Source: CAYUWG01 sp964448285
Lineage (GTDB): Bacteria; Bacteroidota; Ignavibacteria; SZUA-365
Length of the DNA: 59,120 nt
Assembly (NCBI GenBank): GCA_964448285.1
Contig: CAYUWG010000018.1
Location: 1-59,120 of the forward strand
Direction of reading: 5' to 3'
Positions 8,301 to 15,535 of this stretch are shown one piece after another; position 1 is the stretch's first letter, and each line of letters starts with the position of its first letter. Below the pieces are notes generated by a model. It was not told the DNA's origin and did not search any database. It saw only the letters and a program-made list of their open reading frames with translations. The position numbers and the translations under genes are program-made.

Positions 8301-10292
8301 GGTATCCAGGCCCGCTGTCGTCTTCACGCAAAACTCCAACGAGTCCGACGTCATCCGGTCGCGTGGTCTCAGCCACCATGTGACGCGACCGGTATCCGCC
8401 TGCGTCAGAGTCTCCGGAATCAGGCGCGTATTGATCGGAGTCGATCCGACAAGATCGAAACCATCCGGGATATGTATCCACGCTTCCGAGGCTCGAGCAA
8501 CGATCGGACTCGCATTGATGACGTTCACGATGACGGGAAACTCGCGCGGTTCGTATGCATTGAGACTATCGACCCACTGGATCGTTTTGGGTATCTCGCA
8601 CCACATGCGCAACGCCGGCTTTCCCCGTTCAATCGTGATGCGGGTACAGCACGTGGCGGTGATCCCGCTGTCCGGCACGACGCCGACACAGATATCGATA
8701 TCCCTTGCAGAATCAGACGGGAGTATCTGTGCGGTGAACGTGACCTGCGCGGAACCCCCGCTCGCTATCCCCGGACTTGCAACGACGAGGGTATCGAAAC
8801 CGATGATGCGAAAACCCGCCGGAACGCTGATCCACATGCGAGGATTGCCCGCCATCTTCTGGCCATTATTGCGGATCGTACCCGTAATCTGGAGGCGATC
8901 CGGGACATACTTCGCCTTTTGCTCATCCCATTTGACATGCACGGAGTCAAGCTCGCAATCCAGTTGCAGAACAGGCCTCGTCAGAATGGAAAACTGCGCG
9001 TTGGAAACTTCCAATCTCATGCATTGCTGCGTCTTCTTGTCGAGATAGAAAAGGAGAAACGGCAGCGTGGTATCCTTCCCGATGTCGCTCGCTTTATAGC
9101 GAATTACAAGCAGGGTATCCGGCGCATCGAGTGTGGCGCTGCCGGTAAGTCTCACGTTGAGCGTATCGACACTCAGTCCCGCATTCACGATGAAGTGCTT
9201 TCCGAAATACGGCGTATGAATCACTTCCATGTATTTCAACGGTTGCGCTTCGAGCACTTTGAAATGGAGATCGCTGATCGTCGCAGACGAGCCTTGGGGC
9301 GAGATCAGCACAGGGACGTACAGATCGCCGTTGACGTAGCCGACAGCGGCGCCGATTTCCAACTTCACGGATGGGAGATTGGGATCTATCGGAGCGTAAT
9401 AGGACGCACGCTGCTTGATGTTCTTTCCGCAGATTTCCGCCGTCACTTCGACCTGACGCAGCGAACCATCGGCGCATTCGGTTTTGTATTCGATGACGCA
9501 ATCGTTCGCGCCGCCGGTGATAATCGAAGCGAGAGCGTTGAACACCGGTATGATGTCATTCGGATGGTTCAGTTCGACGAAGATTCCGCCTGTGGAATCC
9601 GCCAGCATCTTCAGGCTTCGCACCTCTTCAGGCTTGGTGAACTTCGTCAACCCGATGACATGAACGGGAATCCCGAGCGAGCGTGCATACGCAATCACGT
9701 CCGGCAAATCGGAAGCGCTCGAGTTATCTCCTCCATCGGTAAAGACGACGACGGATTTGTTCGCGTTGGTTCCCCGCGTGGCGACCTCGTACAGTCCTAA
9801 CATGGCGCCGTCCCAAACGGCAGTGTTGCCGAATGGGAAGATGTTGTACAACGCCATAAGCAAGTCGTTCTTATTCGGCGTCATCGGCCAGGCAAGCTCG
9901 GCGATGTCATTGAACACGACCAATCCCACTTCGTCGTTCGCGCCTCCGTGGTTCTGCATGTGCGTGATGAACTCATGCACCGCCTGTTGCAGTCGATACC
10001 ACGGCGTTCCCGCAACGCTGTTGCTGCGGTCGAGCACGAACGCGACCGACATCGGCTCGGTCTGTATCGGGCAATTGACGGTGAAGGTCCGGTTGATTCC
10101 ACCATCGACAACCTGCACGGTGGTGGTCGTAAGGCCGGTAACCTGCTGGCCGGCACAGTACGCACGGACATAGACGCGCACCGTCGGGTAATTACTCACG
10201 TCAATTCTCAGAATGCGAAGCGTATCGCCGGACTGTGCGAGAAGCGTCCCGCTAAGGGACAGGATCAGAAAAACAAGGAGACGAAGACGCAA
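5376..10292 (-). CDS. Giant secreted VWA protein with eight Cys-bounded Ig-like repeats, cohesin-like module and T9SS sorting domain
   Basis: 1638 residues. Order: signal peptide (1-20, ending LLAQ); a short N-terminal beta domain shared with three paralogues; a VWA domain (about 82-270) with metal-site residues DRSNS (D88) and TDGGDN; a Cys strip CVIEYKTECADGSLRQVEV; a beta region; then eight repeats of ~110-125 residues (about 445-1385), each opening with a Leu-x-Cys-like motif and closing with Cys or Cys-Cys. After these come a cohesin-like module (about 1395-1540, VPVYYTNAEGAV...FAIEYDAALV) and a T9SS sorting domain from ~1552 with PNRPNPFNPST. It is presumably exported and anchored at the cell surface as an adhesin or scaffold. 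The start is TTG 10292; no ATG or GTG fits the signal peptide and no strong ribosome site is seen. Last gene of the 21145-5376 surface-protein locus. Confidence 0.9.
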   Translation of the reverse strand: MRLRLLVFLILSLSGTLLAQSGDTLRILRIDVSNYPTVRVYVRAYCAGQQVTGLTTTTVQVVDGGINRTFTVNCPIQTEPMSVAFVLDRSNSVAGTPWYRLQQAVHEFITHMQNHGGANDEVGLVVFNDIAELAWPMTPNKNDLLMALYNIFPFGNTAVWDGAMLGLYEVATRGTNANKSVVVFTDGGDNSSASDLPDVIAYARSLGIPVHVIGLTKFTKPEEVRSLKMLADSTGGIFVELNHPNDIIPVFNALASIITGGANDCVIEYKTECADGSLRQVEVTAEICGKNIKQRASYYAPIDPNLPSVKLEIGAAVGYVNGDLYVPVLISPQGSSATISDLHFKVLEAQPLKYMEVIHTPYFGKHFIVNAGLSVDTLNVRLTGSATLDAPDTLLVIRYKASDIGKDTTLPFLLFYLDKKTQQCMRLEVSNAQFSILTRPVLQLDCELDSVHVKWDEQKAKYVPDRLQITGTIRNNGQKMAGNPRMWISVPAGFRIIGFDTLVVASPGIASGGSAQVTFTAQILPSDSARDIDICVGVVPDSGITATCCTRITIERGKPALRMWCEIPKTIQWVDSLNAYEPREFPVIVNVINASPIVARASEAWIHIPDGFDLVGSTPINTRLIPETLTQADTGRVTWWLRPRDRMTSDSLEFCVKTTAGLDTAVCCQKMYITSSPVRAALACVNPRVVKFDEQTGKFDPPQFLVSTMVRNTSGNPMIQAQGRLTYPSWLSLAPGDFAIKNLPNGAVIPPGDSAIVVWTLVPTKPPTGNGQICIDISASNYSGGRCCVPLYVETNNAIPVLACSLSGPDTIRYTETGYQPNPMTLRIKIDNLGTTPARGVYAALLQGAELSIDPSDQALKLATDSLSAGSSVETTFKVRILDRSLTRFDTVRVSVYASNGGGIVCEKIILIEAVRGPKLELSCTGPDALVFVDSLNAYAPSPFTIRMTATNTGNAVADSVVAEFLTSPNIELVAGEQAAKFLNPMTLAVSANGTASWQVNAVPRSFTRTDTLRVQARIKGRVLFNAEPCEIPVFIPAARKSQLELSCTPISELQVNGDKYSPDPFAFRLRVKNTGDAKAFDVNASVLSFGRLQLAAGETPTKTQYSIDAINGEAEFSWSFTATPLMQGDSVEVCFRVSSRFNNDLFCCTKIWLPPLMSGSVTVSCTTIDTVRIDPTTDLYPNPITVSTHITNPTSVTIDSVRATLIVPGGLQLAAGERADKVVYGLPPQQSADLQWLLDVLRDTSSVLKSKRIRIQYFAHGEILNCERTLVVVPPPDIDDTTAMEIACTTPDSILYVDSQIGLQPNPFTVLVDIVNKGNAPLNGIIARIELPAGITLSSGEVSSKALGLILQPGKRAALSWSCVPGLGESTRTLSIRITVDASGVTEQECLRNVVIQGIVRRVRLVIPRDNILRNGQTIDVPVYYTNAEGAVVNQFQFAIEYDAALVHIEKIFQGGTLTELWNPLVFNNGVAGRVSVSGAHAAPLADAGTLFRFRLQAVSGDGTSNPFGVKTSELRIESPVFPTGILVEVDHGAVVTSGDCVIPLNASQQFRLRPNRPNPFNPSTVLSYEIGAGDPVHVTLEVLDTFGRFVRSVDDALREPGVYNLPFMAETLPAGMYFYRATVQGQTLWGRMILSK

Positions 10293-10406
10293 GTGGAATA
10301 AGCACTTTCACTTGATGGACAAATCTGCCGCACCAGTGTAAGAAACTATGAACGGAATTGCAATGGAGAAGTGAAGGGATAGCTTCCCCCCGATTTCGCG
10401 GAGTGC

Positions 10407-13400
10407 CTACCTCAGCTTCATGAAAGTTTGAGAAGAAACACTGCTTCGTGCCGTAACGATGAGCAGATACACTCCATCAGGATGCATATCCAGATCGAAG
10501 GCATGGGTTCTGCCTTCCTCGTATGTGAGCTTCTTTTCAGCGACAACCTTTCCAAGAACAGAATGAATCGAAAGCGTCACCGGATATTCCTGCGTCTCAG
10601 GCAAGTGAACCTGAATCCGTCCTGTCGTTGGATCGGGATAAAGCGCAATGTCGTTGGCTAAACTTTTCGGAGAATCAATGCCCGTGAGCACGGAAAACGG
10701 TAACGACGTGGCTTTGCAGCCGTTGGCATCCATGATCGTGACAGTGTAGTTGCCGGATTTCTTCACGATGAGGAACTGATTGGTCTCACCTTGCAATGGG
10801 ACACCATCGAGAAACCACTGATAGCCGGAGGCGATGATGGTGGAAAGAACGTCACCCGTGCGATTGATCTGCGGTTTCGGCGGTAACGGATGAACCGTCA
10901 CCTGGATCGGATCGGAAGTACCGGTGCAACCGCCGTCAGTCTCGACATAGACGGAATAGTACCCCGCCCTATCCACGTTGATTATTCTCGTGCGCAATCC
11001 ATTCGACCACTGATAGACGAGATATCCAGAACCGGCATCGAGTGTGACCTGATCGCCTTCACAAAGTTTTGTCGAGCCAAGTACGGTGATAGCCGGTTTT
11101 ATCGATGTACCGATAGCGACATCGGCCGAAACAGAATCCGTGCAGGACCCACGAGTTACCTTGCAGCGAACCTTTCCAGAACTCGCTGAGGACCACTGTA
11201 CTCGTATGTTCGGAAGTGTCGCTGCAGAAAGGATAGTCCCTCCTACGACCGTCCACTGATATGAATAACCAGCCTGCTGAGCGACCGAATAATCCGTTAC
11301 TGTATTTCGGCAAACGTCGGTCGGGCCGGTAATTGGTGACACAAGTAGCGTATCGACTGTCACAACGACTGTATCAGACACACCGTCGCAGCCGGTTCCC
11401 TGCGAAACGCGCACGGCATATTTCCCGGGGTACCTAACAGTTATACCTCTCGACGTTGCCCCATTCGACCACAGATAGGAACTATATCCTGAGCCTGCAT
11501 CGAGAATCGTCGATGTACCTGAGCAAATTCTTGTCCCATTACTCGCCGTTATTGTCGGTTTCGGCGCACCGGTAAGCGATACGCCGGTTTGAACAACACT
11601 TTTGCAGCCGCTTGCTGTTTGAACCAACGTAAGTGCTACTTGCCCAACCATTCCATTACCCCACAGAACTGTTACTGATGTACTGCCGTTTCCACTAACG
11701 ATAGCCCCCCCAGATACAACCCATTGATACAACACTCCTGTTAAAGGTAGAGTCGAGTATGAAGTAGAAGTGTTTTGACAGGCTGTTCTCAGGCCAGAGA
11801 TCGTCGGATTCAAGTTCTGAGCGATTGTAATGCTGAGCGTATCCGACCTCCCTGTACAACTCCCCGCATCATGGACAGTAGCCCAATAAAGACCTTCTTT
11901 GTCAATCTTTAGCGTTTGTGTCGTATCACCAGTTGACCATGTAATTCTCTGAAAACTACCTTGAATCGCAATTGTAATTGAAGAATCTTTACAGATAATC
12001 TTGGAACCGGACATTGTAAGCAAAGGTCTTGAACGGACAGATATCGAAACCGCGTTCGACTGAAATGATTTATCGTTGAAATCTATGGCGCTATATGAGT
12101 AGTTCCCTGCGCTCCTTACATAGATACTCTGTGTCGTGTCTCCTGTTGTCCATCGGTAGCTTTTATATCCCGGTGTTGCTGATAGTCTCAAGCTATCACC
12201 GACGCATATTTGAGTGGAACCGTGGACTGAAACACTTGGTGGCGGAACAGGTCTTAAGACAGAGCAGCATGATATTGTTTTATGATTGTTGGAAAGGACT
12301 TCACCGCAATATGACAAAGTATCTCCTGGTAATCTTGTTTTAAACCGTATTCTCCAACTTACTTCATTGTAAGTTCCTTCTTGGATTGTTGATGGATTGG
12401 ATGGAATAATAGGTGTATTTGGATTCACCAGTTCAACATAAAGTGGATTAACATTTAGTTTATACAATACATTGTATGCTGATCTATCTCCAGCATTTGC
12501 GACCTGAATTCTGATATCAATTTCCTCTGGTAAATACTTGCTCAACTGATCGACCCATGTGATAAATGATGAAAATGTCGTCGAACAGAGAAGCTCCGGC
12601 TGGCGCGGAATGATACATATCTCTCCATCCTTCAACACCGGTCGGAAGCAACCGGCTTCGAACGTCCAACTCAACAGCTTCAACTCGCAACAAGTCGTAT
12701 CCTTCGTGTCCGGATCGCTCGCCTTGAACGTCAACTCCGCAAGCATACCCGATCCGTTGATGATCTTCCGGTCCGTCGTCTGGAACGTCACTCCGCCCGG
12801 CATCGGCGTTATCGTTATCGGTACCCCTTCCAACAACGATCCCGGCGGCGTCGCGATGTTCACGAACTGCGTGCACGCTTCATCATACAGTATCGTGAAC
12901 GTCGCAGGATGGAACAGGTCGTTCTGAATCTCATCGACAAGCGTCAGCGGAACTTTCACATTCGTGTTTCCGCGCGTTTCACGTTTGCCAAGCTCGATGC
13001 GAAGAGGAACGTACGTCGAGGTGTCCTTCGGAGCTTTGTATGTCTTAGTCTTTGTATCGCTTCCGTTGCAGAAATTTTGTAATGACAAATCAACGGTTCG
13101 TAATCCACCGTCCATGCATTTTGCAGTGTATTTGATCTGGCATTCTTGAAAACCTTGCAGTATAAGCGACGATATCTCAAGATAGATCTGCGTCAATTGA
13201 GATGCGTCAGGAGTCTCATAGTATCTCCCACCGGTGGTATTGGCAATTGCCTGTAGTTCTGCTGAATTGATTGGCACGCCAAAACCGATGGTATATACAC
13301 GAATTCGATTTCTATTTGCAAGTGAAATGATATCAGCGGGTGTGCGATTACCTGAGCTATTATTACCATCTGTCAATACTATCACTGATCGGCATGTGTT

Positions 13401-13931
13401 CACTCCATTCGCGATAAGTTCTGTTAAACCCGTATAGATTCCATCCCATAATGCGGTTGCACCGTTAGCGTTCAAACCATTTATGGCGCTCTTAAGCAGT
13501 GGTTTGATTGTCGTCATGCTTTGAACGACCCAAGCAGAGCTTTGGAATGCTATAACTGCAGCTTCGTCGCTTATTCCGTCCATTTGATCTATAAAAGCGT
13601 TACCTGCCGTCTTCGCACCTGCGAGGCCAGGACCTGTCATGCTCCCGCTAACATCGAAGGCTAATGAAACTGAAATCGAACATCGTGCTGTCGGGTCTGG
13701 GCACCAAAGCTCAAACTCTCCTATCTCGATTCCATTTTCCACGACTCTCATGTCGCTCTTTTTCATGGTGTAGGTCGGCTGCCCATCGCAACCAACAGAG
13801 AAGTACAACTCGATCGTCGGCCAGTTGTTGACGATGCGCTTGAAGTTGAGCTGGGGCTGAGTGAATGTTGACTTTGATGCTATAAGACACAATGCGGTGA
13901 TTAGCAACAGTCGGCCTGACCAACTTATCAT
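10407..13931 (-). CDS. Secreted VWA protein with cohesin-like, Cys-bounded and seven Ig/PKD-like modules and T9SS sorting domain
   Basis: 1174 residues. Signal peptide 1-24; N-terminal domain LNFKRIVNNWPTIELYFSV; VWA with FDVSGSM (D93) and TDGNNS; Cys strip CQIKYTAKCMDGGLRTVDL; a cohesin-like module (VPLRIELGKRETRGNTNVKV, then FTILYDEACTQFV). Next is one copy of the Cys-bounded repeat found eight times in the downstream paralogue, then about seven Ig/PKD-like repeats of the ICxGxxxxL...YxWSxG type. The C-terminal sorting domain begins at LYPDPTTGRIQVHLP. ATG 13931 has GGAG nine bases upstream. The 3' part shares a 290-bp near-identical block with the next gene upstream. Base composition changes within the gene (AT-rich around 11.7-12.55 kb and 13.06-13.7 kb, richer in GC at 12.6-13.06 kb), consistent with assembly from modules. 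Likely a surface adhesin. Confidence 0.9.
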   Translation of the reverse strand: MISWSGRLLLITALCLIASKSTFTQPQLNFKRIVNNWPTIELYFSVGCDGQPTYTMKKSDMRVVENGIEIGEFELWCPDPTARCSISVSLAFDVSGSMTGPGLAGAKTAGNAFIDQMDGISDEAAVIAFQSSAWVVQSMTTIKPLLKSAINGLNANGATALWDGIYTGLTELIANGVNTCRSVIVLTDGNNSSGNRTPADIISLANRNRIRVYTIGFGVPINSAELQAIANTTGGRYYETPDASQLTQIYLEISSLILQGFQECQIKYTAKCMDGGLRTVDLSLQNFCNGSDTKTKTYKAPKDTSTYVPLRIELGKRETRGNTNVKVPLTLVDEIQNDLFHPATFTILYDEACTQFVNIATPPGSLLEGVPITITPMPGGVTFQTTDRKIINGSGMLAELTFKASDPDTKDTTCCELKLLSWTFEAGCFRPVLKDGEICIIPRQPELLCSTTFSSFITWVDQLSKYLPEEIDIRIQVANAGDRSAYNVLYKLNVNPLYVELVNPNTPIIPSNPSTIQEGTYNEVSWRIRFKTRLPGDTLSYCGEVLSNNHKTISCCSVLRPVPPPSVSVHGSTQICVGDSLRLSATPGYKSYRWTTGDTTQSIYVRSAGNYSYSAIDFNDKSFQSNAVSISVRSRPLLTMSGSKIICKDSSITIAIQGSFQRITWSTGDTTQTLKIDKEGLYWATVHDAGSCTGRSDTLSITIAQNLNPTISGLRTACQNTSTSYSTLPLTGVLYQWVVSGGAIVSGNGSTSVTVLWGNGMVGQVALTLVQTASGCKSVVQTGVSLTGAPKPTITASNGTRICSGTSTILDAGSGYSSYLWSNGATSRGITVRYPGKYAVRVSQGTGCDGVSDTVVVTVDTLLVSPITGPTDVCRNTVTDYSVAQQAGYSYQWTVVGGTILSAATLPNIRVQWSSASSGKVRCKVTRGSCTDSVSADVAIGTSIKPAITVLGSTKLCEGDQVTLDAGSGYLVYQWSNGLRTRIINVDRAGYYSVYVETDGGCTGTSDPIQVTVHPLPPKPQINRTGDVLSTIIASGYQWFLDGVPLQGETNQFLIVKKSGNYTVTIMDANGCKATSLPFSVLTGIDSPKSLANDIALYPDPTTGRIQVHLPETQEYPVTLSIHSVLGKVVAEKKLTYEEGRTHAFDLDMHPDGVYLLIVTARSSVSSQTFMKLR
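10580..10869 (+). repeat. 290-bp near-identical block, copy A
   Basis: Matches 14163-14452 in direct orientation with three mismatches by eye over 290 bases. It encodes (minus strand) the last Ig-like repeat and the start of the sorting domain of the VWA protein, from the INRTGDVLST segment to LPETQEYP. Sequence on both sides diverges at once. Confidence 0.92.
13810..13855 (+). repeat. 46-bp identical block in N-terminal domain, copy A
   Basis: Identical to 15268-15313 over 46 bases. It encodes the segment QLNFKRIVNNWPTIE at the start of the mature protein in two neighbouring VWA genes. Flanks are related but diverged. Confidence 0.85.
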
Positions 13932-13989
13932 TTTCTATATCTCCATTAAATATTGGACTGGAATGTAGTGGGCTTTAATCAATTTCATA

Positions 13990-15393
13990 TTACCGTGCTT
14001 TTAGGAATATCTTCATTTGGCTACCTACTCTATTTACGACACGGCATATATATATGCCGTACGGATATCCTTTGATGTTGAATTCTTGTATGCGTTCACT
14101 TCTATTTGATACGTCCTTTGTGACTATCGTACTCCCTAAAATATTGTGAATTGAAAGACTTGCCGGATATTCCTGCGTCTCAGGCAGGTGAACTTGAATC
14201 CGTCCTGTCGTTGGATCGGGATAAAGCGCAATGTCGTTGGCTAAACTTTTCGGAGAATCAATGCCCGTGAGCACGGAAAACGGTAACGACGTGGCTTTGC
14301 AGCCGTTGGCATCCATGATCGTGACAGTGTAGTTGCCGGATTTCTTCACGATGAGGAACTGATTGGTCTCACCTTGCAATGGGACACCATCGAGAAACCA
14401 CTGATAGCCGGAGGCGATGATGGTGGAGAGAACGTCACCCGTGCGATTGATCACCGGCATTGAGGGAAGTTGTAAAGATGAATCGATAGGAGAAATGTAG
14501 CTTTTCGTGTTCATGTCACTGCCACCGCAGAAGTTCAACAGCGACAGATCGACGGTGCGAAGACTACCATCCATACACATCGCCGTGTAGGTGATCAGGT
14601 ATTCCTGGTACCCTTGGAAGATAATCGTCGAAATCTCCTTGTAAATCTGTGTCAACTGCGACGGGTTCTGTGTCTGATAATATTGCCCACCGGTTGTGTT
14701 TGCGATCTCTTTCAGTTCTGCTTCATCGACGGCAGTGCCTAAACCGATCGTGAATACACGAATACGGTTTCGGTTCGCTATCGAGATGATGTCAGCAGGA
14801 GTTCTTGAACCAGCGCTATTCGTACCATCAGTAACAGCAATCACGGCACGGTTTGTATTAACACCGTTGGCGATCAATTCTGTCAAACCGGTATAAATGC
14901 CATCCCAAACCGCAGTGTAACCGCCTGTGGATAACCCATTGATCGCATTGTAGAGGTGTGGTTTTATCGTCGTCATGCTCTGAACGACCCACGCCACTTC
15001 GTTGAACGCAATGATCGCAGCTTCATCGATAACACCGTTCAATTCATCGATAAAGGCGTTTCCCGCTGCTTTTGCTCCGGCCATACCAGCACCAGCCATA
15101 CTTCCGCTGACATCGAATACCATTACTACCGATATGCCACAGTCCCCTGGCGCAGCCGGACTCCAAAGCTCAAACTCTCCGACTTTAATGCCGTTTTCCA
15201 CAACACGGAATTTCGTCTTGTCGTAGAGGTAAGCCCGTTGACCGTTACAAGCGACAGAAAAATACAGCTCGATCGTCGGCCAGTTGTTGACGATGCGCTT
15301 GAAGTTGAGCTGGAGTTGTGCCGTGGAGGTATGAAGCGCGAGTACGCTTGCAAGTAGCGTTGCGGTTGTTCGGAAAAGCGATGTAAGGGACAT
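13990..15393 (-). CDS. Short secreted VWA protein with T9SS sorting domain
   Basis: 467 residues, the minimal member of the family here. Signal peptide (1-25), N-terminal domain LQLNFKRIVNNWPTIELYF, VWA domain with FDVSGSM (D94) and TDGTNS, Cys strip, one Ig-like repeat, sorting domain. The VWA part is closely similar to that of the downstream gene. The first cysteine of the strip, present in the other three paralogues, is replaced by Tyr (EYLITYTAMC). The Ig-like repeat and the first half of the sorting domain are the 290-bp block shared with the next gene, while the final ~60 residues differ. ATG 15393 has AAGGAG about ten bases upstream. It is the first VWA gene of the locus in the direction of transcription and may have its own promoter (15434-15463). 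Confidence 0.9.
   Translation of the reverse strand: MSLTSLFRTTATLLASVLALHTSTAQLQLNFKRIVNNWPTIELYFSVACNGQRAYLYDKTKFRVVENGIKVGEFELWSPAAPGDCGISVVMVFDVSGSMAGAGMAGAKAAGNAFIDELNGVIDEAAIIAFNEVAWVVQSMTTIKPHLYNAINGLSTGGYTAVWDGIYTGLTELIANGVNTNRAVIAVTDGTNSAGSRTPADIISIANRNRIRVFTIGLGTAVDEAELKEIANTTGGQYYQTQNPSQLTQIYKEISTIIFQGYQEYLITYTAMCMDGSLRTVDLSLLNFCGGSDMNTKSYISPIDSSLQLPSMPVINRTGDVLSTIIASGYQWFLDGVPLQGETNQFLIVKKSGNYTVTIMDANGCKATSLPFSVLTGIDSPKSLANDIALYPDPTTGRIQVHLPETQEYPASLSIHNILGSTIVTKDVSNRSERIQEFNIKGYPYGIYICRVVNRVGSQMKIFLKAR
14163..14452 (+). repeat. 290-bp near-identical block, copy B
   Basis: Direct repeat of 10580-10869 with three differences by eye. Silent third positions are conserved too, so the copies share a very recent common origin through duplication, gene conversion or recombination. 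Confidence 0.92.
15268..15313 (+). repeat. 46-bp identical block in N-terminal domain, copy B
   Basis: Direct repeat of 13810-13855, identical over 46 bases. Confidence 0.85.
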
Positions 15394-15433
15394 GGTATAG
15401 CGTCTCCTTGGATTGTTCCTCTATTGCCGGAGA

Positions 15434-15463
15434 GAAACTACGAATGCCCGCATTGTGAATCAA
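15434..15463 (-). promoter_or_regulatory. Possible promoter of the short VWA gene
   Basis: Reading leftwards: TTG, 20 bases, TAGTTTC. The spacing equals that of the better promoters in this window but the downstream box is imperfect. The leader to ATG 15393 would be about 35 bases. Confidence 0.3.
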
Positions 15464-15535
15464 GCGAAGCCAATGTCACAACGGACAAATGGTTACGACC
15501 CAAAAGAAACGAATACGAGGCAATCTGTAACACGC

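Noticed and set aside
8472..9800. Plus-strand open frame of 442 codons opposite the giant VWA gene
   Set aside because: Charged low-information translation, fully covered by a well-supported minus-strand gene; an antisense shadow.
14926..14934. Perfect DnaA-box sequence inside a VWA gene
   Set aside because: Single site in coding sequence; about one such match by chance is not surprising in a window of this size.
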